DNA of 64,000 bases from Brachypodium distachyon (taxonomy: Eukaryota; Streptophyta; Magnoliopsida; Poales; Poaceae), in NCBI RefSeq assembly GCF_000005505.3, contig NC_016131.3, positions 57,893,355 through 57,957,354 of the forward strand, in the 5' to 3' direction. This document shows positions 44,310 to 54,873 of the stretch, piece by piece (the first letter of the stretch is position 1; each line of letters begins with the position of its first letter). Position numbers and translations under genes: made by a program. The notes beneath the pieces were generated by a model that worked only from the letters and a program-made list of their open reading frames with translations, did not search any database and had not been told where the DNA came from.

Positions 44310-44772
44310 ATTAAGATGGCGGTCGAAGACGAGGAGAAAATAGCGTTCATCACCCCGGTTGGCTGCTACTACTACACGTGCATGCCTTTCGGGTTGAAGA
44401 ATGCGGGCTCGACATTCCAGCGCGGGTTGCGCGAGTGTTTGGGACCCCAGCTAGGCCGGAACGTGGAGGCCTACATGGACGATATCGTCATCAAGTCGAA
44501 GCGCGGGGACTCGCTGATTGATGACCTGCGAGAGACGTTTGATAACCTCCGCAGGATCAAACTCAAGCTGAACCCTGAGAAGTGCACCTTTGGTGTAGAC
44601 TCAGGCCAGCTTCTCGGTTTCTTGGTTTCACACAGGGGATATAAGCCAACCCACAGAAGATAGAAGCTATCGAGAAGATGGAGGCTCCCCGCAAGGTGAA
44701 GGAGGTCCAGCGCCTCAACGGTTGCGTTGCCGCGCGGGGCCGCTTCATCTCGAGGCTGGGCGAACGCGCCCT
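44310..44772. repeat. Inner right arm of the palindrome
   Basis: Plus-strand RT fragment (IAFITPVGCYYYTCMPFGLK, YMDDIVIKSK) mirroring 43796-44263. Substitutions between the arms (about five in the first 66 bases) suggest it came from another family member or is old. Confidence 0.8.
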
Positions 44773-46078
44773 CTCTGTATTTTCGTGAATTTCGAAAAAA
44801 ATTGCAACATCTCGGGCTCGGTAAGAATCTAATGTGCAGAGTAAAGGTGGAATCTTGCGCATTGTAATGCTCGTGGACCGCCCACAGGCCGTGGCGCGTA
44901 GCGGCGCCTTGTGGTGTGGAGCGACCGTACCACACTTCAAGGGGCGGGGTGCCATGGGTGCGGCGCTGGCCCGTCACGCATGGTGGCAAGACCCTCCCCT
45001 GCGCCTATAAAAGGGGTGTCCCAGCCATGGAACGGCTCAGAGCAGAGCCAAGGAAAAGGCTGCGAGGGTGAGTGGAGCCGCAGAGGCGCGATGGTGGTGC
45101 ATTCCATCAGCGCCCAGCACCGACGGGTGCAGTGCCATCGCGCCCTTGTCGCATCCCTCCACCGAGCCCGCTCTGAGGGGTGCCGCAGAGACACGATGGT
45201 GGTGCATCCCACACTGTTGTAGTGTCCCTGCCGCACCCCCCTAGAGGGCACCTCCAGAGGCGAGGCTCGTCGCGAGGACGCTGTGATGGTGCCGGTGCCG
45301 GTGCCGGCGTTTGCCATTCGCTCCGGCCCACCACAGCGTCCCTGCTGCATCCCTCAGGTAGACTTTTCCCAAGCAGCGAGGGCTGCTGCGGGGACGCCAT
45401 GATGTCCTCGCCACCCGCGTCTGTCGGTGGTGGTGAGGATGCCACGGCGTCCCCACTTCACCCCTCGGAACAGGTTCCTCCGAAAGCAGGGGCTCTCCCA
45501 AAGACGAAGGTTGCCGCGGGGACGCGGCGGTAGCATCGTCAGCGGCGCTTGTCGTCGGCGGCAATCCTCCCACTGCGTTCCTGCCGCATCCCTCAATCAG
45601 GCTCCCTCAAGGGCGGCGTACCAGGCGCACACCTCCGGCAAGCGCCTGGGCGATCTTGAGCAGCTTCCCGGTGTCCAGCTACCGCTGCCCGATCAGCGTG
45701 TCGTGGTGGTGCCAAGCGTCGTGCGTGGCCTTCTTGGCCTTGCGGAGGCAGCTTGCCAGTGTCGCGAGCTCCGCAGCCTTGGCCACGTTGTCCTCGCCGG
45801 CCTTGGCGAGCTCGTCCCGGACAGTGGCTAGCTCGGTCTCGAGTCGAGCCGCTTTGTCCTTGGTGGCGCTGAGCTAGATCTCGTGCCGAGTTGATGCGCC
45901 CACCGCGCTTTCGATGGCCTTGATCTGCACCTCCAGCTTGACGCGCAGGCCTTGGATCTCGCCGAGATAGTTGGCAATCAGATCGCTCTTCTCATCGATC
46001 CGAGCCTGGGCTGCAGCGAGCACCTCAGCATGATCCTTCTTGGTTTTCGCCTGGGCCGCCACTAGCGAGTGCAGGGCT
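44773..46078. repeat. Outer right arm of the inverted duplication
   Basis: Reverse complement of 39732-40915 followed by that of 38393-38827, joined at about 45643 with one or two shared bases. The minisatellite part is shorter than in the left arm. Confidence 0.75.
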
Positions 46079-46703
46079 CGGTTGACGAAGCTCCGCAGCG
46101 CCTCTCCTAGCTTCCGCAGTACTGTGTGCAGCTCCGCCATTGTTCCCGGGTGCTTGTAGCCGCCCTGGAACGCGCTCACAAACTGCTCGCGCAAGTCCGC
46201 CCAAGTGGCGATGGACCCAATGGGTAGGTTGAGCAGATAGGTTCTTGCTGATCCTTTCAGGACCATCGTGAACCAGTTGGCTCTGACCTTGTCGTCGGCA
46301 CCGATGTCATGCATCCCCAACGTGTAGGTCAGGAGGAAATCCTTGGAATTCATGGTCCCATCGTACGTACCGAGCGCGGGCGCTCAGAACTTACGGGGCC
46401 ATGTCACCCGTTGCAGCTCACGCGTGAACGCAGTGCAGCCGTCCTCGGGGCCCATAGGAACATCCTCCTGCTCCTGCGGGCGTTGGCGCTCCACCTCGCG
46501 CCGGCGCCGGCGCTCCAGGCGCTGGCGCAGATCCTCCTGCTGGCGGGCATTCAAAATGCCACGCGCGTCACCTCGCGTGACGGTGGGTGACGAGTCCGAG
46601 GATCCCTCCGGGTCCCCGCCTCCTGGGCCTCCCTGCGGGGGAGGGTTTCCCCTTGTCGAGAGGCGCGGGGCGCGTCTCCGCGCTCCGGGTTCTGCCCGCG
46701 ACT
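45874..46703 (-). pseudogene. Gag of the Tat-like element fused to the coiled-coil ORF
   Basis: From 46703 downward: a Gly/Pro/Arg-rich start, LNARQQEDLRQRLERRRRR, a stop near 46389, then MNSKDFLLTYTLGMHDIGAD, LKGSARTYLLNLPIGSIATW and FVSAFQGGYKHPG, a Gag domain as in Tat/Athila-type elements. After RSFVNR (about 46078) the frame passes directly into the heptad sequence of the extra ORF (SLVAAQAKTKKDHAEVLAAA), ending at TAG near 45874. The remainder of Gag and the protease are missing. Confidence 0.75.
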
Positions 46704-47104
46704 AGGGTTCTAAGGCCTAAAACTAGCCCTGGGCAGCCACTGTTTGCCCGACTAGACGGATAACGCCCCTCCTGTCGGCTCATTAAATGCACCGTGCAAC
46801 TCACTCCTTGTCCTGACGATCCTGCACACCGGGCGCCAGTCGCGCGCCCACGTGGCGCCGCTGCCCTATTCGGTCGGCTCCGCCCTTGCAGCGGAAACCT
46901 GTGCCCGGGAACGCCCCCTCTCGGCAAGTGCCTTCCCGGGAGGTGCCCAGGCGGGATTTTTCTCCGAAGCCCTGCTAGCCCCGCCGGGCTGGTAGCTTGT
47001 CGGGCAGCCTGCATGTTGCCTCCCTGGTGAGACCCTTCCGGGAACCCAGTGATGCAACCCACGCGTCGTGCAGCGGTGACACCCCAGGTGCCACTGGTGC
47101 GACA
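46704..47104 (-). repeat. Truncated 5' LTR of the Tat-like element
   Basis: Only the outer 401 bases of the 927-base LTR remain (TGTCGCACC start on the minus strand). It joins Gag coding sequence near 46703, with loss of the inner LTR, primer site and leader. Confidence 0.75.
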
Positions 47105-48253
47105 ACCTACCAGTACCTTGACCGACCCCATGAGAGTGAAATCACCTGGGGGAGCCATGATAGCGGCTTATGGATGCCGCCTATTGTCCTTAGATATTGG
47201 GAAGCATATTTTCCCCACCAACCTTATGGTGTTAGAACACAAGGATTGGACGTCATCCTAGGGATGGACTGGTTAGCCAAATATGAGGGGATCATAGATT
47301 GTATCAGGAGGACAATTACCCTTACCACCTCGGAAAAGAAGCGAATCCGCTTCAAGTCAACCTATGAACTTAAGAGACCCAAGATAAATTCTCTTAAAGG
47401 GGTTAGCCTAGAGGATGTACCGATAGTGAAAGAATATCCAGATGTATTTCCAGAGGAGCTACCTGGCATGCCACCTGACCGAGATGTGGAGTTCCTTATC
47501 GAGTTAATGCCAGGAAGTGGACCTATAGCCACGAGACCGTATAAGATGGCTGTGGACGAGTTGAAGGAACTGAAGAAGCAACTAGCAAAGCAACTGGCTA
47601 AAGGTTTTATTCGCCCTAGTTCATCACCCTGGGGAGCACCTGTTCTATTTGTTGAGAAGAAGGACAAGAGCCAAAGAATGTGCATAGACTATCGTTCACT
47701 AAATGAGGTGACGATAAAGAACATGTACCCATTACCCATAATCAATGATCTATTCGATCAATTGGAGGGAGCTTGTGTCTTTTCTAAGATCGATCTTCGA
47801 TAAGGGTACTTTCAGCTGAAAATCCGAGAAGCAGACATACCCAAAACAGCCTTACTAGATATGGGTTGTATGAGTACACAATGATGCCATTTGGATTAAC
47901 CAATGCTCCAGCATACTTCATGAATATGATGAATATGGTATTCATGGAATATTTGGAAAGGTTTGTCGTGGTGTTCATCGATGATATTTTGATTTACTCC
48001 AAGAGCAAAGAAGAACATGAGAAACATCTGCGATTGATTTTAGAGAAGCTTAGAGAGCACAAGCTGTATGCCAAATTCAGCAAGTGTGAATTTTGGCTGT
48101 CGGAAGTCAGTTTCCTAGGACACATTGTGTCAGGAGCAGGAGTTGCTGTCGATCCAGCTAAAATAGCAGCGGTAACAGAATGGGAAATCCCTAAGAACGT
48201 CGGTGGTGTTCGCAGTTTCTTAGGACTTGCCGGTTACTACAGGAGGTTCCTGG
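47105..48253 (+). pseudogene. Protease end and RT of the outer gypsy element
   Basis: Resumes with [18 protein letters not shown] and, after a one-base frame change near 47245, [62 protein letters not shown] at about 47801, a frame change near 47855, [29 protein letters not shown] and [13 protein letters not shown]. The match ends near 48253, before RNase H; the 3' part of the element is absent. Confidence 0.85.
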
Positions 48254-48394
48254 TCTGTAAGCCTTGTGTTGAAAATTATCATGGGAACAGATACCTTGTG
48301 GGAAAGGTGAGGCTAGCTTCGGGAGAGAAACGGTGGTCGTAAGAAAACAAGAAAAATTATGTAGAGGTTCATGAAACTAAACCACTGTTAATTT

Positions 48395-50472
48395 TCAAGC
48401 CTTCTGTGCAATAGAAAACATATCGTTAAACTGCCTAGAAATAGTACCAAGGGACTTTTCTTTCCAATTCCAGCTAGCTTTCAGGATCTTGTGAAATGCA
48501 TCCACAAGTTTCAGGGAGAAAACATAAGTCCACATCTGATTCACAATATCTTTCAGTGCCAAATGATTGGAGATTTCAAGGGGGGTTATACCTGCTGATA
48601 AGGCAACTTTGCTGCAATCACCACTCAAATGTTGGAAAGGCTTTGGCAAACTTCCCTGAGTATTATTCACTTCAATGGTGATTGAAAGAAAAAATGAGAT
48701 ACGCAGCAATCATATATATTAGAACAAACAGAAAGCACCAAAAATATTGTTTACCTGCAGTTGGTTGACTAAGCCTAGAAGGTGAAGGTGATTAATTCTG
48801 GCTGAAAAGAGACGATGAATCGTGAGCGATAGTACAGCACAAGGATTTCATCTATGAGCAATATGAATGTCGATAAAACGAAATAGATATTTTCTGAAAA
48901 GAGACAATGAATCGTGAGCGATAGTACAGCAGGTAGTCCTTTGTAAGCAGCATCCCATAGTTGTTCCAGGATTAGTGTTCCATCTATGTGTCCGAATAAT
49001 TTTCTGATGATTAATCGGCCTTCCAGTTCTACAGATTGTATATGCTACTTTGAAATCTATATTATCTTAGCTTTGTGACTGATATTAAATCAAAACAGCA
49101 CAGCACTAGCCCCGCAAACTTCACAACGGTAAAACGAATAATTTTCAAATACATAATTGTGTGATGGTCTGATAGATAAGCAGTTATTAGTAAAAATATA
49201 AAGTGCACCTAGTTAGAATCTGTACAGTGGAAAGAGTGACACATAGAAATATATTTAAAACAACAGGAAAGAAACTGTGCTGCTCTTATTGGTATCATCA
49301 CTCGTCATTTCGTCAACCAAAAGACAGCCTCAGAGGCCTATCAAGCCAATCAGGACAACATTAAAGACAAATCGAGGAATTCAATGTTTAACTGAAGCAA
49401 ACTGTTCAATGTTGACAGTTCGTGTAATTGGTAATGACATGATATATTTCACACTAGTTTTTTATAGATACAAACTCCATTGAATAATTCGTAAGCAATT
49501 CTAGCCACGCCTCTAACCTTACCCAGATGTAAGCAACTCTTAATTTTAATCCTAGCAACATCAATCATAGCACAACTTATATATAAAGCATATCCTTCAG
49601 GACATTAACACAAACACATGGCATGCGGTTGAGAATAAGGTCTGAGAGCAAGAATTTTAGCTCCCACAATTACCAGCCTCTAATCAAGCAAGACAAGAAA
49701 AAAACAAGGGGAAGAATATCCTGAGAGATCCTGAGAGCAGTTGGTCTCCACCTCCTTGCAGGTTACTGTGATTACTTCCTCAAGGTAACCAAACTGCCGG
49801 CTAGCTACAAGTCCAATGGTCGCCACCGTCAACAACAAAGCTGTCTACAGATCACCCTGTACGAGAGTTGAAAGAGACCGAGAAGAATTAGCAAGGCTCC
49901 ATTACGTTGGAATTAATCAGAGAGAATTTTGCCTCAAAATAATCAGATAGATTCTTGCGTCAAAGAAAGAGATACAGAGGAGGAAGGGGAATTGGTTTGA
50001 TTGGTTACCTTTTAGTTGATGCTGCTACCAAGGAACCAAGCGGCGGCGGCAGCAGGAGCAGCATCTCTGTGTCCAGCTCACGCACGAGCGCCGGCGAGAG
50101 AGAGAAGAAGACTAGCGAGGGGCATGTTTGACGCAGGGGATCACGGCTCCATGGTGAAGCGGATGAGGCTTTGCCCTGCGGAGGAGGAGATGGGGATGGA
50201 GGTGGACGTCGCCCCAACCGTCGGCGCCGGCGCCGCCCAGGCGCCCAGGCTTGAGCCAGCTTGAGCAAGCCGCGTAGCCAGCCGCCGCCACGCCGTGTGT
50301 CTGCTCTCGCCGCGCCGCTCCTCCTGCTCTTGCGCCGCTCCTCCTGCTCTTGCGCCGCCGCCGACTGCTCCTTCCCGAGCCGTTGCCGCCGGCGCCGCTC
50401 ATCCTCGCCAATCGCCGATCGCCGCAGCCACACCCCCACTCCACCAAACGAAAAATCCCGAGCCGCACGCAC
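48395..50472 (-). CDS. Pieces of an unidentified multi-exon host gene
   Basis: The last coding exon appears to end at TGA 48395-48397 and reads DIVNQMWTYVFSLKLVDAF, HKILKASWNWKEKSLG and QFNDMFSIAQKA. An upstream exon with VNNTQGSLPKPFQHLSGDC could end at a CAG|GTATAA donor near 48590. At the other end, a GC-rich first exon (about 50010-50470) ends in AAAAG|GTAACC near 50008. Exons between could not be traced with confidence; an exon with SFVVDGGDHWTC near 49835 is possible. I do not recognise the family. The 3' side is closed by the truncated gypsy element 140 bases away, so the gene may be damaged. Treat the coordinates as an envelope, not a model. Confidence 0.35.
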
Positions 50473-50654
50473 GATCCGAGGGAGGTGGGTTTACCTCCAC
50501 GGACAAACCGTCGTTGTAAAGAAAGAGTGGTAAATTACGTCAGCGAGACGCGGATGAAAAATTAGATGACCGTAACTCGCTCTGGCCCGGCTGGTTACAT
50601 CTGGTCCGCGGTGGAATCCGGCTCGTTGGATGGACCGGGTGCAGAATAGTTATT

Positions 50655-50775
50655 CTCCGTATATATATCTGTTTGTGTGTAAGTTTCATACGAATGTATG
50701 CGTCACTGTGTAAGATTTCATACGAATGTATACCTTTTTATATACGAATGTATGTAAGTTTCATACGAATGCACC
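50655..50775. repeat. Short minisatellite (related to 60245-60490)
   Basis: Three to four units with gtaagtttcatacgaatgtat, about 30-35 bases apart. The same unit type lies at the same end of the related pseudogene at 60431-62218. Confidence 0.65.
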
Positions 50776-51498
50776 GCCCTGCAGAGCGGCGGAGCAGCGC
50801 GTTGAACACCACTTGCCCGTGTGGCTTCTTCATGACCCCGTGCACGTAGCAATAGATCCTAGCTAGCAAGTTCTGGAGCATAGGCTCGCCGACGTCGCTA
50901 TCCTCATCGAGAAGCCAGACCACAAGGACCGATGTCTCTGGGTACAAAGCCAACTCCAGCCTCATCTGGCTGCTAAGAAGCTCCCACCGGATCTTCTCCA
51001 GCGGCGAGACATGGGGAATTGGCAACACGCTCAGGACGCTAGGGAATACTGGCACGGAGGATCCGTCGATTGGGCGCTAAGGGTAGGAAAAAGGGCGGTA
51101 CTCTTGAAAGAGTGTAGTTCGCCGTCTTGAGCGTCCGTGAAGCATACATCTATGCTCATCAACCCGAACCCGCGTGTTCCGCTCGTTGTCGATGTTGGCA
51201 CAGGCATACTGGATCAAAACCTGAAAAGAAGTGAAACAGAAAATTAAACCTGATCAGCACACACATCAGGCAAACATAGTATATGATGCATAAATGATAC
51301 AATCCCATTGATTGCTAATATTAACTGCGTCACTTACCTTGGAATCTCCGTACTAGATGGTGGTAAAGCACTGGCGAAGCAATTCGTCCCCTTTGCCGCG
51401 GTTCATCACATCTTCACACACGAAGTAGCTGACGAGCAGCACACCCAGATAGGGGAACTCCGCCACCGCCATGATGAGCGCCTTCAGAGAAACCACCC
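50770..51498 (-). pseudogene. PUF-like gene relic, copy 2
   Basis: An exon of about 51338-51498 reads VSLKALIMAVAEFPYLGVLL, then VMNRGKGDELLRQCFTTI, has TAG where the paralogue has CAG, and ends CCAAG|GTAAG. The next exon starts at 51220 (VLIQYACANID). After an internal deletion near 51060 the C-terminal part follows: VLSVLPIPHVSPLEKIRWEL, LALYPETSVLVVWLLDED and VHGVMKKPHGQVVFNALLRR. The last segment resembles a Pumilio (PUF) RNA-binding repeat, but this is my tentative reading. It shares the exon pattern with 60431-62218. Confidence 0.55.
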
Positions 51499-51779
51499 TT
51501 CCAGACAGTATACAGGCCAGCACAAGTTAAACACAACACTAATACAACAGGCATCGAAAACCACCCGAAACTGTGTGCTGCGCCCACTGGCTCGACCCTT
51601 GATGAGCTCGTATGGTAAAACTTGTAAAAAAGACTAATGTGAGACACACCAGTAAGAAATGGTAAAACCAGTAAAAGACTAATGTGTGAGACCCATTAGT
51701 CACAGAAGAAAGTATTTTTGTGTGGTATATGTGTGTCCCACTATAGGAATATAACCCGAAGCAATCGTAATATAGCGCA
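51499..51779. other. Flank with dispersed repeat
   Basis: 51605-51720 contains two copies of aatggtaaaac-agtaaaagactaatgtg, related to 31120-31240 and 59075-59150. No gene. Confidence 0.45.
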
Positions 51780-53042
51780 CATAATCAATCGTCCGAGTAA
51801 TATTAGTGGCATACGATCAAATCCAACTAGCAAGAACCAGCCAACCAAGTTGGCTGCCTTTCCGTTTTGAGAAAGAACAATAAAAGGTGGGTCTTCCTTT
51901 CACAATTAATATTGGCTCTTTTCCAGTCACCCACCCAAAACCAAAACCCTATGCCTTGTTTGTTGGTGCCGGCGACAAGAGCAACTGGATGAGCACGACT
52001 CAGCTCTGGATCGGCGGTAGTGCGGTTCCCGAGGTAGAATTAAACCGGCGATTATATATGCTTCTTCTGCTTTGATGGTTAGTATATTTGATCGTCGATG
52101 AAACATTTATGATGGAATATGCCGTTGCTAGTACGTATAATTAAGGAAACCCCGCTTTGATTGTCGCTGATGCATTTATGATGGGAATATTCCGTTGCTA
52201 GTATCATTAAGGAAACCCGGTTCGATCGTCGCTGATGCATTTATGATGGGAATATGCCGTCGTTAGTATCAAGGGAAACCCTACTTCGATCGTCGCTGAT
52301 GTATTCATGATGGAAATATGCCGTTGCTAGTATCATTAAGAAACCTCGCTTCCACTATGCCGTTGCTAGTATCAGTAGCACCGGCCATGTCCCCACCAAT
52401 GGACACCCTTTTCAACGATCAATTGTCTGAGTAATATTGGCGGCATGCGATCAAATCCAACTACAAAGAACCAGCCAACCAACCAACAGAACAATAAAAG
52501 GTGGGTCTTTCTTTCACATTTAATATTGGCTCTTTTCCAATCTCCCACCCAAAACCAAAACCCTATGCTTTGTTTGTTGGCACCGGCGACAAGAGCAATT
52601 GGATGAGCATGACTCAGCTCTGGATTGATGGTAGTGCGGTTCCCGAGGTAGAATTAATCCGGTGATTATAAGCTTCTTCTGCTTTGTTGGTCAGTATATT
52701 TGATCGTCAATGAAACATTTATGATGGAATATGCCGTTGGTAGTACGTATCATTAAGGAAACCCCGCTTCGATCATCGCTGATGCATATCTTCGCTGATG
52801 CATTTATGATGGGAATATTCCGTTGCTAGTATCATTAAGGAAACCCCAATTCGATCGTCGCTGATGCATTCATGATGGGAATATGCCGTTGCTAGTATCA
52901 TTAAGGAAACCCTTCTTCGATCGTCGCTGATGCATTTATGATGGAAATATGCCGTTGCCAGTATCATTAAGAAACCTCGCTTCCAATATGCCGTTGCTAG
53001 TATCATTAGCACCGGCCATGTCCCCACCGATGGACACCCTTT
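51780..53042. repeat. Tandem duplication of about 620 bases containing smaller repeats
   Basis: The first copy (about 51783-52410) and second (about 52415-53042) both start with a cgatca-tgtc-gagtaatatt word, contain aaaggtgggtctt, ccaaaaccctatgc and gtttgttgg with a short frame reading YALFVGAGDKSNWM, then four to five units of about 65 bases (gatcgtcgctgatgcatt, atgatgg-aatatgccgttgctagtat, attaaggaaacc), and end with agcaccggccatgtccccac. The 65-base units vary in number between copies. A fragment of F-box-type gene origin is possible but unproven. Confidence 0.8.
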
Positions 53043-53589
53043 TCAAATAAAAGCACTGCTAAAAAATCGTCTGATTCCACGATTAAGCAGCCAAATAATG
53101 ATGGAACTGAAGGACACCATTTATATTAATGGTAAGAACCAATGTTAAATGTTGGGTTCGATTAGTTGGCAGTCGAGTTGTTAATCTACCGAAAAGCGAT
53201 TAAAAGCATAGGATCAACACTGATTTTTCATCACAAAAACAACCAAATTGGCCGTGCCTACCAATTTCTCCCGGCGGACCCTTCACTTTCTGCCCATGCC
53301 CCCACCTCGGTATGTTTGTGGTTTGTGCCAATATGTACCGTGCCAAATTTTTGGTCACTGGCCAAAATTTAGTATTTGTTTGGATAGTTGACAACTATAT
53401 GGCAAACCAATTTCTCTTAGCCAACTCTAGTTCAACTTTTTGGCCAAAGTTGGCCGACCCATGCGCAAGAAAAACCACAACCAATGATTTGGCTTGCAAG
53501 GTTTTTGGTAGGGCAAATTTGGGATTACACCAAACATTCTCGTCCCCGATTCGCCCGGTTGCCGCCCCAGAAGCTGACGGCCAGTGCCG
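53043..53589. other. Flank of the non-autonomous gypsy element
   Basis: AT-rich, with repeated ttggcca/ggccaaa words (53340-53540) suggestive of a decayed MITE; no gene. Confidence 0.35.
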
Positions 53590-54544
53590 TGATGTGGGTG
53601 GGGGTGGCCCGATCTTTCGATGAGATGGATAACTCTCGATTTGGGTAGGAGGTGACGTTGACGATCTGACTACGGCCTAAAAGGCAGCGCCTTAGCAATC
53701 GATACACCAACTCCAGAGGGTTATTGATCACGCGGGGGCACGATCAACCTGACCACGAAGGTCTTTGTTCCTGCAAGCAATCGAAGAACAAGCAAGAACA
53801 AGATAAATAGCGGATGCAATCTGAAATTGCGAATATACTATATCAAACCAATGTCTCAACGAGACGATAAGTTGGAGTCTTGACGACGGTAAAACAGGTG
53901 GTCTAACCGACAGATTACACGAAAGTAGCAAAGATGGCTAAACTTTATCTAATCAAAACCCAAGGCTCCTTAAGGGGGGCTCATGGGGTATATAAAGGAG
54001 AAGGGAGCGATATTTTTGTCCACCTTGAGTAAGGAGGCCGAAATCCAACTCTATCTCTAGCTTTCCTAACAAACTACAACTCTTTAGGAAACAGAAAAAC
54101 AGATCCGTCAGCTTGTTTTGTCAGTCACGGTCAGCACGAGTCGAATCTCTTGATGGGGCCAAATCCGTTGGAAAGGTCTTGTAATTAACTTTCCAACAAG
54201 TACTTGTTTGCTTGATTTGGACTCCGGATGCGGCCTGGGTGATTAAAACAAATTCGGGTCTCCTGGCAGCTCGGACCCGAATCGGATTCAACTTTAATTC
54301 GTGATATCTTTCTCTAGCAAGCTCAGAATCATGTGCCGTTTGATTTGTTGGAAAGTACACTTGAAATCCTTCCCTCTCAGCTGTATGAATGCTTGATTCT
54401 TGTTGGCCCTCCCGTTCGCCTCCATCGTATCTCATCTTGACCTTGGACTTGAAAAGCTCGACAAGATGCCTACGTAATAAAACGAGACAAGATAGTAGTA
54501 GCTCCGCCTCAAAGGCCGTATCCATGGTTAGCATGTCCATATCA
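53590..54544 (-). repeat. 3' LTR of the gag-only element
   Basis: 955 bases, aligned end to end with 57703-58656. A 67-codon reverse frame recurs in both LTRs and is not a gene. Confidence 0.88.
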
Positions 54545-54873
54545 TCCTCCCTTTCTTGAAGGGAAAGCCGTCCTCGGCGTCGTTTGTGCTGTAAAGAAAC
54601 TGACAAAATAGACAAAGTGTGTGCATGGTATATGTATATGTCATCCATCTTTATACATCTATTTTCTTGCACAATTAATCTTTTATAACAAAGTCTCATG
54701 AGATAATTAGTAAAACAATCATGATGAATAACATTCCAGCAAGAAGATTGACAATATTGTTTGCATTTATAAGCGAAACGATTTCTTGTATTTGGTTTGC
54801 ACCGCTCACCATTACACCATCCCAACATTGGAGAATAATAATGAATAGTATCCAAATTAGTTAGTACAATATG

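Larger units (their letters stand above)
34328..47104 (-). mobile_element. Rearranged Tat-like Ty3/gypsy element nested in the outer gypsy
   Basis: 12777 bases between ACCTA duplications (34323-34327 and 47105-47109). LTR ends are TGTCG and CGACA. With pol on the minus strand, the order is: truncated 5' LTR (right), gag, inverted segment, RT, RNase H, integrase, an extra ORF on the opposite (plus) strand, and 3' LTR (left). An antisense extra ORF between integrase and 3' LTR is, from memory, a feature of Tat-lineage elements. Stops, frameshifts, a truncated LTR and a large inverted duplication make it non-functional. Confidence 0.8.

Noticed and set aside
53728..53931. 67-codon minus-strand frame, identical at 57840-58043
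   Set aside because: It is duplicated only because both LTRs contain it; no coding signature.
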